A stretch of 45,284 nt of DNA from a bacterium (lineage in GTDB: Bacteria; Hinthialibacterota; Hinthialibacteria; OLB16): NCBI GenBank assembly GCA_022072055.1, contig JAJVIK010000027.1, positions 1-45,284 on the forward strand, read 5' to 3'. The notes below the pieces were generated by a model. The model was not told the origin of the DNA. It saw nothing but the letters and a program-made list of their open reading frames with translations, and did no database searches. Positions within the stretch are counted from its first letter, which is position 1. The number at the start of each line of letters is the position of its first letter. The position numbers and the translations under genes are program-made. Shown piece by piece: positions 31,782-40,421 of the stretch.

Positions 31782-34094
31782 ATGCTGGGTCGCATCTTCC
31801 GGTTCATTGTCGCCTATCCGGCAACCGTGATCGCCGCGCTCCTGCCCCTCGTCGCGGTCTGCGGTTATCTCACCTTTCAGGTTGGAGTCGAGAACAACAT
31901 CCGGATCTGGTTCGCCGAGAGCGACAAGGCCATGAAGCAGTATGACAGCTTCCTGCAGCGCTTCGGGCGGGATGTCGCGGTCAGCGTGGTCTTTCACGGC
32001 GACAACCTTTTCACCGAGGAGCGCCTGGCCGCCCTGAGCAAGGCCGCCAAGAGGCTCCGGGAGCATCCGGACTGGTTCGAGGACGCCACCTCGGTGGGGG
32101 AGGTTTACGACCGCTGGAAGGACATTCAAAAGGAGCGCTTCGGCGAGGACACCACGAAGGACGCGGCGGCCCTGATCGAGCGCTTCAAGCAAGAGCTTCT
32201 CCGCTCCGATCTCTTCCGAGGGCTGCTGGTGTCCGGCGACGCCAAAGCCATCGCGCTCAATTTCTCCTTCACCGAAGAGGGGAACCGCTGGAACCGACCG
32301 GCCGCGCTGGCCCTGGCGCGCGAGGTGGCGGTCGAGGCCGCCGGCGGCGCCCCCTTCGACATGGTCGGGCAGCCGGTTCATGGCGCCGAGCTCGACCGCC
32401 TCTCGCTACGGGTGAAGAAACTCTATTCGGCCATCATCGGGGTGGCCTTTGTGATCCTGCTGTTCACGTTTCGCTCGATTGGGCTGGCCGTGTGCGGAAT
32501 CCTGTGCGTGGTCGCCACTCTGTTTATCCTTCAGGCCTATGTTTACTTCCGGGGCCTCGACCTGAACGTGGTCACCTCGGCGATGCCCACCCTGGTGATC
32601 GTGATCTCGCTCTCCAATGTCATCCATCTGTGCACCGAGTTTCGCCAGGAGCTCGCCAAGGGGATCGAGCCGGGCGAGGCGCTTCGCTCCGCGGCGGGAC
32701 AGGTCTTTTGGCCCTGCCTGCTCAACGCGACGACCACCTCGCTGGGGTTCCTTTCGCTCATGACCAGCGGTCTCGGCCCGATCCGCAATCTCGGCGAACT
32801 TTCGGCTATCGGGGTGCTCCTCGCCTTCATTGTATGCATGCCGGTCATGACCGCGGGCATCTCCCTGTTCCGAAACTCGGTCGCGCGCGCCGTGGCGAAG
32901 CGCCCCCCCAAATCGGAGGAGGCCGAATTCTTCTATCATGTCGCCGGCTTTGAGTATGAGTATCGACGCGAGATTGTTTATGGCGCGCTGGTGGTCCTCG
33001 GAATCGCGATCTGGTCGGTGATGCATCTCCGCATCGAGACCAATCCGCTGGAGTTCTTCCCGAGGAACAGTGAGTTCGCCCAAGCCCATCACCGGGTGGA
33101 AACAACCTTCACCGGCCTTTCCCCCTTCAGCATCGAGGTCACCGGCAAGAGCTCCATGCTGGAGGAGTCGAACCTGCGCGCGCTGGAGATGATCCAGAAC
33201 TTCATGGCCACCGATCCGGAGATCAAGGATTCCATCGCGCGCAGCGCCTCGCCCGCCGATTTCATCAAGGAGATGAACCGCCTGGCCCGCGGCGGCGGCG
33301 ATTTCATGGGTTTCATCCCCCCGGATGACGATGTTCGCGGGCGGATACTGGATGGAATGACCGGCGGCCTCAAGGACATCCTCCGGAAGCGCTTCCTCGC
33401 GGATGAGGACAAGACCGCGCGCATCGCGGTCCGCGCCAACACCTTGAGCTCCTCGGAATACTCCCATCTGCTGGAACGGTTGGAGGGGTGGATCGAAAAA
33501 ACCTTCCGGGGCGAGCTGGACGCTCAAATCACCGGGGTTGTCCCGCTGATTAACAGCGCCCAGGACACCATCCTGAGGAGTCAGATTCAGAGCTTCTCGA
33601 TGGCGATTCTGACCATCTTCGCGGTCTATGTGATGCTCCTACGCAATCCGTTCGCCTCGTTGGTGGTGATGATCGCGAACCTGATCCCGATCTTTGTGAC
33701 CCTCGGTTCGATGTATTGGCTGAATATATCCCTCAACGCCTCCACCGCGATGGTCGCCAGCGCGGCCATCGGCATCACGGTCGATGACAGCATTCACTTC
33801 CTCCACCGCTACCGCCAGGAGCTGCGCAAGCTGGGACGTCGCAAGCGGGCGATCAGCGCCACGCTGCGCTCCAGCGGCAAGGCGATCCTCACCAATTCGA
33901 CGGTGAACGCCATCGGGTTCTCGGTGCTGCTCCTCTCCGGATTCATGCCGACCGTCTACTTCGGCGGGTTGTTGGCGCTGGCGATGTGGACCGCGGTGAT
34001 CGGCCTATTGGTGATTCTGCCCGCTTACATCCTGGTCTTCGGAGTGGCCGGGAAGGAACGTGAGACCGGGCACGCGGAGGAGCCACACTCGTGA
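31782..34094 (+). CDS. RND/MMPL-superfamily exporter (COG1033 type)
   Basis: A 770-aa inner-membrane protein with twelve predicted helices in the two-fold RND pattern: one helix at the N-terminus (residues 8-34), a large periplasmic loop, then five helices from about 205 on; the pattern repeats from about 395. The first half contains the sterol-sensing-type stretch ending GLGPIRNLGELSAIGVLLAF, the second ends in SAAIGITVDDSIHFLHRY with the Asp pair that relays protons. COG1033 exporters move lipids or hydrophobic compounds such as hopanoids. ATG at 31782 is preferred; GTG at 31770 is possible. It overlaps the next gene by four bases, so the two are translated together. Confidence 0.88.
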   Translation: MLGRIFRFIVAYPATVIAALLPLVAVCGYLTFQVGVENNIRIWFAESDKAMKQYDSFLQRFGRDVAVSVVFHGDNLFTEERLAALSKAAKRLREHPDWFEDATSVGEVYDRWKDIQKERFGEDTTKDAAALIERFKQELLRSDLFRGLLVSGDAKAIALNFSFTEEGNRWNRPAALALAREVAVEAAGGAPFDMVGQPVHGAELDRLSLRVKKLYSAIIGVAFVILLFTFRSIGLAVCGILCVVATLFILQAYVYFRGLDLNVVTSAMPTLVIVISLSNVIHLCTEFRQELAKGIEPGEALRSAAGQVFWPCLLNATTTSLGFLSLMTSGLGPIRNLGELSAIGVLLAFIVCMPVMTAGISLFRNSVARAVAKRPPKSEEAEFFYHVAGFEYEYRREIVYGALVVLGIAIWSVMHLRIETNPLEFFPRNSEFAQAHHRVETTFTGLSPFSIEVTGKSSMLEESNLRALEMIQNFMATDPEIKDSIARSASPADFIKEMNRLARGGGDFMGFIPPDDDVRGRILDGMTGGLKDILRKRFLADEDKTARIAVRANTLSSSEYSHLLERLEGWIEKTFRGELDAQITGVVPLINSAQDTILRSQIQSFSMAILTIFAVYVMLLRNPFASLVVMIANLIPIFVTLGSMYWLNISLNASTAMVASAAIGITVDDSIHFLHRYRQELRKLGRRKRAISATLRSSGKAILTNSTVNAIGFSVLLLSGFMPTVYFGGLLALAMWTAVIGLLVILPAYILVFGVAGKERETGHAEEPHS

Positions 34095-35491
34095 GGGGGT
34101 TTCGCCGCGCTTCTTGGCTCATGCTTCCGGTTCCCGCTCTGTTTCTCGCGCTGGCCTCCGGCGCGGAGGAGCTCCCCCAGACCCTCTTCTCCCGGTTGCT
34201 GGGCGCGCGCGCCGACCTGGTCGAATCCGCCACCTTCGATCTCTCCATCGCCTCCGAAACCCGCAAGGTCAGCATCGACTCCTTCTACATCAAGACCAAG
34301 CTGGTTACCGTGGAGGAATACAGCCGCTATTTGGATGAAGCCACCAAGGAGGCGGAGCCGGAGTATTGGAGGGTGATCTCAAAGACCCCCGACAAGCCGG
34401 TCGTGGGACTTGATCTGCGTCAGATCGTTCCGTTTCTGAAGTGGCTCAACGCGCGAGAGGGAGCCACCATCTACCGCTTGGCCAGCGAGGCGGAGTGGAG
34501 GCGCGCCCAAGCGCTCGGCGCGCTCACCGACCTCTCGGAGGGCTATGGCGAGTTCCTCCTGGACCGCTATAGCGAATCTTTCGAGGAATGGGATGTCCCG
34601 GAAGGGACCCTCCGCAACCCCTTCGGCCCGATCTTGGGACTGAATGTGGTCGGGATGCGCCTTAAGCCGGATGGTTCGCTGATCCGCGGAGCCATCGCCC
34701 CGGATCATGTGAGCCTTCGAGTCGGGTTTCGGTACGCCTTCAGCCCGAAAGGACCCGGCCCCTTGGGGGCGCGAATGATGAAGGAGGGCCTTCTCGCGAG
34801 GGGCCTCCCGGCTGGGAATCCCGCCCCCGGGGCCGCCGCCTCCGCTCCCAGAGCGCCTGTCCTCCCGCGCGTGGACAGCGGCGCGTTCAGCGACCTGTTC
34901 GCGGAGCTCGCCAAGCTCCGAAGCCAAATCCTGGTCGAGTCCGAGGCGCATCGCGCCAACCACCGGACATACCAGCTCATGGAGGCCGCCCAGCGGCATC
35001 CTCTGGTCCTGGCCGGGAAGGCTGCCCCGGAGAATCTCCGCAAGGCGGGTCTGGATGCCGCAGGCTATGAAAAGCTCGCGGCCTCGATTCAGCCGATTAT
35101 CCAACCGATGGCGCCCGCTTTTGTCGCCCGAGTCTATGGCGAGGTGATCCGAGAGACCTTCCAGACCATGCAGCCGCGCGATTCCGAGGATCAACGCTTC
35201 TTCCAGACGGTGGGTCCCATGGCCCAAGCGGCACAGGGGATGGCCGCGAAGCCGCCTCAGTTTCCGTTCCAGGAAGGAACCTCGCAACACGCCGTGGCGA
35301 TGTATCTGGTTGGATTCGAGCTCGAAAAGTTTGCAAAGCTCTGGCGGGACACGGTGGGACGCTACCCCCCTGAGATCCGGGAGAAAGATCTTCGCGCCGA
35401 GGCTATCGCCGAGCAGCTCTCCCAGAAATTCCCGAACGAATTCGAGGCCGCGCTCGCGGGGATGCGTCCTCAGACCCCAGGCAAACCCTGA
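34091..35491 (+). CDS. Exported protein with degenerate FGE/sulfatase-modifying-factor-like domain
   Basis: A 466-aa exported protein starting at GTG within the RND gene's stop (GTGA). Signal peptide SWLMLPVPALFLALASGAEE. Residues about 58-215 follow the formylglycine-generating-enzyme-like fold: VSIDSFYIKTKLVTVEEYSRYL, PVVGLDLRQIVPFLKWLNAREGATIYRLASEAEWRRA, and a closing SLRVGFRYAF in place of the usual RxxGFR. The copper-binding cysteines of true FGE are absent, so it is probably a binding or structural version. Residues about 265-440 are helical and unassigned. Co-translation suggests it works with the exporter at the periplasmic side; that is inference. Confidence 0.75.
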   Translation: MRGFRRASWLMLPVPALFLALASGAEELPQTLFSRLLGARADLVESATFDLSIASETRKVSIDSFYIKTKLVTVEEYSRYLDEATKEAEPEYWRVISKTPDKPVVGLDLRQIVPFLKWLNAREGATIYRLASEAEWRRAQALGALTDLSEGYGEFLLDRYSESFEEWDVPEGTLRNPFGPILGLNVVGMRLKPDGSLIRGAIAPDHVSLRVGFRYAFSPKGPGPLGARMMKEGLLARGLPAGNPAPGAAASAPRAPVLPRVDSGAFSDLFAELAKLRSQILVESEAHRANHRTYQLMEAAQRHPLVLAGKAAPENLRKAGLDAAGYEKLAASIQPIIQPMAPAFVARVYGEVIRETFQTMQPRDSEDQRFFQTVGPMAQAAQGMAAKPPQFPFQEGTSQHAVAMYLVGFELEKFAKLWRDTVGRYPPEIREKDLRAEAIAEQLSQKFPNEFEAALAGMRPQTPGKP

Positions 35492-35497
35492 AGGGTC

Positions 35498-37549
35498 TCA
35501 GGAAACCGAGGTCTCCCGGCAGGCGCCGTGGCTCTTGATGTGCGCCATCAGAACCGCGATGTCCGCGGGTGAGACTCCTTCCACCCGCGCGGCTTGCCCC
35601 AGGGTAAGGGGGCGCGCGCGGTCCAGACGGTGGCGCGCCTCCATACGCATCCCCTGCAATTCCAGATACTTCAGGTCCGGGGGGATGGCGCGGCTCTCCA
35701 TCCGTTTCTGCTCCTCGATGAAGCGCTCCTGACGCTCCAAGTAGCCCCGGTATTTGATGGTAATCTCCACTTGCTCGATGACACGGGGGGGGAGGGCGGG
35801 GAGCGGGGGGAGTGGCGGCGAGGAGGGCAGGTCCGGGCGCGCCCCAAGTTCAGTCCCCCCGCGCAGGTCCGGGCTTACGGCCGGACCTGCAAGCTGTTTC
35901 GACCGCTCCGCGGGCGATGGGGACGCAGGGGCGTTCTCATCCGAGAGAATCCAGCCCAGATCGGAGTAGCGGATCCCCGTGCGTTCTAGGACCTCAGCCA
36001 ATGTGGAGGGCTTCTTGAACTCGCCTGGACTGAGCGATTCTACCCGGGCGCGGATATCCGCGCGGGGGGAGATTCGGGTCAAACGTAGGCGAGAGATTTC
36101 ATGGTCCGCCGCCATGCGGATCGCCCGGACTTCATCGCTCCACTCCTTTGGAACCAGTCCGATCGCTGTCGCACGGGGGGTGAGACGCAGATCGGCGTTG
36201 TCCTGGCGGAGAACCAGGCGGTGCTCGGCGCGGCTGGTGAACATTCGGTAAGGTTCGGTCGCGCCTCGAGTCACCAGGTCATCAATCAACACCCCAATAT
36301 ACGCCTCGTCTCGTCCCAGGATGAACGGGGATTGTCCCCGTGGATACAGAGCGGCGTTGATCCCCGCGATGATTCCCTGCCCCGCCGCCTCCTCATACCC
36401 GGAGGTCCCGTTGATCTGTCCCGCGAGGAACAGGTTGGGGGTGGACTTGACCGCGAGCGTTGGCCAGAGCTCGGTAGGGTCGATGCAGTCATACTCCACG
36501 GCATACCCCGGGCGAACCATTTCAACCTCTTCGAGCCCCTCGATGGTGCGGAGGAAATCGATCTGCACATCCGCCGGAAGGGATGTCGAGACTCCGTTGG
36601 GGTACACCTCTATCACATCGAGCCCATCCGGTTCGAGAAAGATCTGGTGGCGCGGCTTGTCGGCGAAGCGCTTTACCTTGTCCTCGATCGAGGGGCAGTA
36701 GCGCGGCCCGACCCCCTGAATCTCGCCTGAGAAGAGCGGCGAGCGGTCAAAACTCCGGCGGATCACTTCATGGGTTCGCTCGTTGGTGTAGGTGATATGG
36801 CAGGGCAACCCCTCCTCGATCAAGGGGTGAATGCCGTGCGACTGGCGGTAAGAGAAACGATAGGTGAGCGGTTCGCTGGGCTGCTTTTCCAGGCGATCCC
36901 AATCAATGGTTTCCCGATGGAGCCGCGCGGGGGTCCCGGTCTTCATGCGCCCCAGCCGGAGACCGAGCCTTTGAAACGAGGTGGAGAGCCGATCCGCGGA
37001 GCGCTCCCCAACTCGACCCCCGACCTCCTTGACCTCCCCTTGATGCATCAACCCGCGAAGAAAGGTGCCGGTAGTGATGACCACGGCTCGGGAGGTGAAC
37101 TCGCGCCCATCCGCAAGTCGCGCCCCCGCCGCGCGGTATCCGCTCGGATGGCGGGTGTCCCGCTCAAGGATCAGTTCGGCGACCTCGCCTTCGATCACTT
37201 CAAGGCCAAGCTGGCTTGCGGCGAAGTCTCCGGCGAAGCGGGCGTAGGCCGCGCGGTCGCACTGCGCTCGTGGGCTTTGAACCGCCGGGCCCTTGGAGCG
37301 ATTGAGCATGCGAAAGTGAATCATGGCGCGGTCGGTTAGCGCGCCCATTGCGCCGCCGAGGGCATCCACCTCGCGCGCCATCTGCCCCTTGGCCACTCCG
37401 CCGATGGCCGGGTTGCAGGACATGCGCGCGATGCCGGTCTTGTCGAAGGTGAACAGCCCGACGGACATCCCCAGCCGCGCGCCCGCGAGAGCCGCCTCCA
37501 ACCCGGCGTGCCCGGCGCCGACCACGATCATGTCGAAGGAGGGGGTCAT
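35498..37549 (-). CDS. mnmG: tRNA uridine-5-carboxymethylaminomethyl modification enzyme MnmG (GidA)
   Basis: A 683-aa FAD protein that, with MnmE, modifies U34 of tRNAs. The FAD-binding [17 protein letters not shown] is at residues 11-27. Family motifs [38 protein letters not shown] and [16 protein letters not shown] (where the conserved Cys and Gly-rich loop sit) are all present, as is the C-terminal helical MnmE-binding region with the [10 protein letters not shown] motif. It is about 50 residues longer than usual because of a Pro-rich insert at roughly residues 535-585 between helical segments; the insert contains a palindromic DNA repeat. ATG at 37549; the PIN toxin lies 32 bases upstream in the same direction. 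Confidence 0.95.
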   Translation of the reverse strand: MTPSFDMIVVGAGHAGLEAALAGARLGMSVGLFTFDKTGIARMSCNPAIGGVAKGQMAREVDALGGAMGALTDRAMIHFRMLNRSKGPAVQSPRAQCDRAAYARFAGDFAASQLGLEVIEGEVAELILERDTRHPSGYRAAGARLADGREFTSRAVVITTGTFLRGLMHQGEVKEVGGRVGERSADRLSTSFQRLGLRLGRMKTGTPARLHRETIDWDRLEKQPSEPLTYRFSYRQSHGIHPLIEEGLPCHITYTNERTHEVIRRSFDRSPLFSGEIQGVGPRYCPSIEDKVKRFADKPRHQIFLEPDGLDVIEVYPNGVSTSLPADVQIDFLRTIEGLEEVEMVRPGYAVEYDCIDPTELWPTLAVKSTPNLFLAGQINGTSGYEEAAGQGIIAGINAALYPRGQSPFILGRDEAYIGVLIDDLVTRGATEPYRMFTSRAEHRLVLRQDNADLRLTPRATAIGLVPKEWSDEVRAIRMAADHEISRLRLTRISPRADIRARVESLSPGEFKKPSTLAEVLERTGIRYSDLGWILSDENAPASPSPAERSKQLAGPAVSPDLRGGTELGARPDLPSSPPLPPLPALPPRVIEQVEITIKYRGYLERQERFIEEQKRMESRAIPPDLKYLELQGMRMEARHRLDRARPLTLGQAARVEGVSPADIAVLMAHIKSHGACRETSVS
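35863..35890. repeat. Palindromic REP-like repeat inside mnmG
   Basis: GCAGGTCCGG at 35863-35872 is the exact reverse complement of 35881-35890, with an eight-base spacer. A further direct copy of the arm, GCAGGTCCGGG, is at 35827-35837. It falls in frame in the non-family insert of MnmG. The form (GC-rich arms around GCTTACGG) is like small interspersed palindromes of some uncultured phyla. Confidence 0.8.
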
Positions 37550-37581
37550 GGAATTCTCTCAGCTGACCGGACTTGAGAATG

Positions 37582-37959
37582 TCAGGCGGTGAGACACTGG
37601 ATGCCATATCGGAGAAGAATGGAATCGCGTGTCACAAGGATGAGATGCTCAATTTCCGCCTGTGCAACCAGCATCCTATCAAATGGGTCCTCGTGGTGCC
37701 TCGGTAGTTCCACCGCGTGGATCGCATGGTCCATGGTGACCGCAAGCTCGGAGAAGCCTGTTTCCCGAATCGCACCCTTGAGATCATCCGGAGACTCCAG
37801 CTTTCCGAGCGTTTTCTTGATGGAAATCTCCCAGGCGCTCACGGCGCTCACGTAAATGCTGTTCCTTGGGTTGACGATTTCCCTCCTGACAACCTCCCTG
37901 ATGGTCCGAGGGGACGAAAAGGTCCACAAGAGAATATGAGTATCCAGAAGCAATCTCAT
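37582..37959 (-). CDS. vapC: PIN-domain toxin (VapC-like) of a Phd/PIN pair
   Basis: A 125-aa PIN ribonuclease of the group with an LLLDTHILLWTF start (D6). Other acids: E in SAVSAWEISIKK, D in HEDPFDRMLVAQA and D in VTRDSILLRYG. This set (DTH..LW, S.WE, DPFDR) is the common hallmark of PIN toxins that pair with Phd-type antitoxins. It overlaps its antitoxin by four bases and is followed 32 bases later by mnmG in the same direction, so read-through into mnmG is likely. Confidence 0.92.
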   Translation of the reverse strand: MRLLLDTHILLWTFSSPRTIREVVRREIVNPRNSIYVSAVSAWEISIKKTLGKLESPDDLKGAIRETGFSELAVTMDHAIHAVELPRHHEDPFDRMLVAQAEIEHLILVTRDSILLRYGIQCLTA

Positions 37960-38192
37960 GTTTTCTCTCCACGGAATGCCGCCATGATTTCCGGAGGGAG
38001 CTCATCGAAGTCGTCAGCGATACGGACCTTCCCTTTCCAACATCCGAGTTTCCTGGGCTGTGGCTCCTCGACTGGAACCAGTCGGACCATCGGTTTTCCC
38101 GCCTTTCCTATGATGACCTCCTTCCCGTGGGCAGCCTCATCGACCAGCCGTGATAATTGGGTTTTGGCCTCATGAATATTGGTGACTTTCAT
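37956..38192 (-). CDS. Phd/YefM-family antitoxin
   Basis: A 78-aa antitoxin with the classic NIHEAKTQLSRLVDEAAHGKEVIIGKAGKPMVRLVPVEE N-terminal fold, split here as NIHEAKTQLSRLVDEAA and IIGKAGKPMVRLVPV. The C-terminal part (residues 45-78: WKGKVRIADDFDELPPEIMAAF-like) is the toxin-neutralising extension typical of Phd antitoxins paired with PIN toxins. ATG at 38192 and four-base overlap with the toxin gene. Confidence 0.92.
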   Translation of the reverse strand: MKVTNIHEAKTQLSRLVDEAAHGKEVIIGKAGKPMVRLVPVEEPQPRKLGCWKGKVRIADDFDELPPEIMAAFRGEKT

Positions 38193-38262
38193 AAATGACT
38201 CTCCCCACTGAACTTAGCTTAGTCTACCTGAAGGATGCGGACCGAAACAAGGTGAGTGATGA

Positions 38263-38523
38263 TCACGGAGTGCGCCCCCGAGGCCTGTCTTCTGACTCGG
38301 AAGGCTTCTTACGCGAAAGCCCGGCCGCGAGATACGAATATGCCACCAATATCGGTCCTAAATTCAATGCGAGGCCCGCAGAGAATCCGATGGGGGCCAG
38401 CCGCAACTGTGCTCTCTCCAATTCCGCCATGCTTGGCGCCTGTTCAACATTCGTGAGCGCATTGGATAGAACCGCCCACATCGGTAATCCAATTACCGCC
38501 CAGGCCATCAGTCCGAGCCCCAC
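38263..38523 (-). CDS. Small two-helix membrane protein, hypothetical
   Basis: An 86-aa unrecognised protein with two hydrophobic helices (residues about 2-22 and 48-68) and a strongly charged tail (RKKPSESEDRPRGRTP). Its GTG start lies inside the last codons of the PIN gene at 38508, overlapping by 16 bases. The gene lies between two toxin-antitoxin pairs in the same direction. Reality rests on the membrane pattern and the tight packing only; no family match is claimed. Confidence 0.45.
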   Translation of the reverse strand: MGLGLMAWAVIGLPMWAVLSNALTNVEQAPSMAELERAQLRLAPIGFSAGLALNLGPILVAYSYLAAGLSRKKPSESEDRPRGRTP

Positions 38524-38969
38524 CAGCAGAACCGTGAAACATCGAGGCCCGGTTTGGGCGCGTGGACCATGCGAGCCAGGGGGCCGCCCGCGAGCTTTTG
38601 AACAAGCTTCCTGTCCGCGGTGATGACCACGCAGTCCAGGCGAAATGCAAGGGCAAGATAGGCGCTGTCGTAAATGCTCAGACCAGTCGATAGCGCGATT
38701 TCAAGCGGCTGGGTGGGCAGCTCCGCCACCGGGTGGAGCATTATGGAACCCACGCTTGGACCGCGCATGATCCGAAGCGCCTCCTCCTGCTGTATTTCCG
38801 CGCGGCGAGACTTCTTCCAAAGCACGCTCCCGATTTCAAGGAGGAGCAAATCGGGAGCGTGGAATTCCGCTTCCCCTTCAAGCACTTCCAAAGCAGGGAG
38901 AGTTCCCACCTCGGGTATATACCACTTGACAACGACGCTGGCATCCAAGACCAGCCTGCTATTGATCAC
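38508..38969 (-). CDS. vapC: PIN-domain toxin (VapC/FitB-like)
   Basis: A 153-aa PIN ribonuclease. Acidic motifs: D9 in LVLDASVVVKWYIPE, E in PDLLLLEIGSVLWKK, D in LSIYDSAYLALA and D in VVITADRKLVQKL. This pattern belongs to the VapC group whose antitoxins are ribbon-helix-helix proteins. It overlaps its antitoxin by 11 bases. The last 20 residues, after LVQKLAGGPLA, are longer than in typical members and overlap the next small gene. Confidence 0.9.
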   Translation of the reverse strand: MINSRLVLDASVVVKWYIPEVGTLPALEVLEGEAEFHAPDLLLLEIGSVLWKKSRRAEIQQEEALRIMRGPSVGSIMLHPVAELPTQPLEIALSTGLSIYDSAYLALAFRLDCVVITADRKLVQKLAGGPLARMVHAPKPGLDVSRFCWWGSD

Positions 38970-39192
38970 GGTCTTCGCGGATCAGGTCCGTGCTGTCGGA
39001 AGGAAACCTCCGCCCCTCAAAGTGCTTTCGAATTTCCAGTATCTCCGCGAGGAATTCGGCGTTGGACTTGCCGGCTGCCTCAACAAGGATGTGCCGAAGC
39101 TCCGCTTCCAGGGATCGATGATTCCGTCGCGCGCGCTCCTTGAGACGGTCGATCACCTCAGACTCCACTTCCCGAATCAAGACTTGGGCCAT
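38959..39192 (-). CDS. FitA-like ribbon-helix-helix antitoxin
   Basis: A 77-aa antitoxin. The DNA-binding N-terminus AQVLIREVESEVIDRLKERARRNHRSLEAELRHILVEAA matches the FitA group (Arc-type RHH with RSLEAELR), quoted here in parts: VLIREVESEVIDRLKERA and RSLEAELRHILVEAA. The acidic tail DSTDLIREDRDQ would occupy the toxin's groove. A clear AGGAG site precedes the ATG, and a promoter is visible at 39223-39250. Autoregulation is usual in this family. Confidence 0.9.
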   Translation of the reverse strand: MAQVLIREVESEVIDRLKERARRNHRSLEAELRHILVEAAGKSNAEFLAEILEIRKHFEGRRFPSDSTDLIREDRDQ

Positions 39193-39222
39193 GCCGACAC
39201 ACCTCTCCTGTTTACTTACATA

Positions 39223-39250
39223 ATGATAGCAGACCCATCAAGGGGAACAA
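39223..39250 (-). promoter_or_regulatory. Promoter for the FitA/VapC pair (reverse strand)
   Basis: On the reverse strand TTGTTC (39245-39250) and TATCAT (39223-39228) are 16 bases apart and about 30 bases before the FitA start. The A/T-rich TTACTTACATAATGATA around the -10 region is a plausible operator. Confidence 0.45.
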
Positions 39251-39374
39251 CCCTGGAGAGTCGGGTCGAGCGCTTCACCTCCTTTTCCTGAGCTGAATCA
39301 GACTGCATGATGGAGTCATTCCCCCGCAAGGGACCGCTGCCGCGGATCCAGCGGCGCGAGGACTGGAGGATGGC

Positions 39375-40400
39375 ATGCTCGAACTCCCCATTATTCGCCG
39401 AGGTCGGTCGATCGGCTTTTCCAACGGCGGTTGGAAGTACGATCGCTACCCGGAACTCGAGTCGCTGGATGCCGGAAAAGCGATCACGGTGGCCGAGCTG
39501 AAAGGCCCCGGGGTGATCCGCCAGATTCACTCCACCCGTCACAACCCCGCCGAGTTGTTCGCGCGGGGCGTGGTCCTCGAGATCCGGTTCGATGAAGCTC
39601 CAACCCCCGCGGTGCTGTGCCCGCTCGCGGATTTTTTCGGGGATGGCTGCAACGGAAAGGGCATGGACTTCACATCGCTGTTCATCGAATGCGCGCCCTG
39701 GAGTTACAACTGCTACATCCCGATGCCATTTGAGAAATCGGCGCGAGTGATGCTCCGCAACGACACCCACGAAAACACGGCCAACTACACTTTTGTCGAA
39801 TGGGAAAGGCTATCCCAGTGGAGGCCCGACCTGGGTTATTTCCACGCGGCCTTCGAGCGGAAGTGCTTTCAGCTCACCCCCGAGAGTGATGTGGAATTCC
39901 TCCACCTCAAGGGGGCCGGTCATATCCTTGGAAGGCAGTTCAGCGTTATCACCGATGAACCGATCTTTCGGGAGTTCCAGTTTGTCATGGAGGGCAACAA
40001 CGAGGTGGACATCGATGGAGCGGAGCGAGCCCTTGATTACCTTGGGTCGGAGGATTCGTTTACCTTTTCATGGGGATTCCGAGGGACTTTCACGGGACTC
40101 CGGGCGGGGATGCCATTGGCACATGTCGGGCCGGTCAACCTGCTCTCGGTCCATCGGTTCCACGACCACGCCCCGATCCGCTTTGACCGGGAGCTTCGTT
40201 GGCACATCAACTGGCGCCACGAGGAGCACATGATTCACCGCCCGGAATGGCGCGAAGCGGTGGCCCGGGATGGTTGCTGGGTGGATTACGCAACCGTCCA
40301 TTACTGGTACCAGGACAACCCTGGCGGTTACGATCACAAGGCCCTCTCTCGCGTGGAGGACCGCGCCAAGGAGATGCTGAGGCGGTCGGTCAAGGCCTGA
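39375..40400 (+). CDS. GH172-family (DUF2961) glycoside hydrolase
   Basis: A 341-aa protein of the DUF2961/GH172 family, whose studied members are alpha-fructofuranose-acting difructose-anhydride enzymes and D-arabinofuranosidases. Family segments include AGKAITVAELKGPGVIRQIH, LEIRFDEAPTPAVLCPLADFFG, and the later EGNNEVDIDGAERALDYLGSEDSFTFSWGF and YQDNPGG blocks, quoted in part. No signal peptide is present, so the enzyme should be cytoplasmic, unlike many relatives. GGAGG precedes the ATG. It is followed 21 bases later by msrP, an unusual neighbour. Substrate unknown. Confidence 0.85.
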   Translation: MLELPIIRRGRSIGFSNGGWKYDRYPELESLDAGKAITVAELKGPGVIRQIHSTRHNPAELFARGVVLEIRFDEAPTPAVLCPLADFFGDGCNGKGMDFTSLFIECAPWSYNCYIPMPFEKSARVMLRNDTHENTANYTFVEWERLSQWRPDLGYFHAAFERKCFQLTPESDVEFLHLKGAGHILGRQFSVITDEPIFREFQFVMEGNNEVDIDGAERALDYLGSEDSFTFSWGFRGTFTGLRAGMPLAHVGPVNLLSVHRFHDHAPIRFDRELRWHINWRHEEHMIHRPEWREAVARDGCWVDYATVHYWYQDNPGGYDHKALSRVEDRAKEMLRRSVKA

Positions 40401-40421
40401 TAAAACTGAAAAGGAGTCGCC

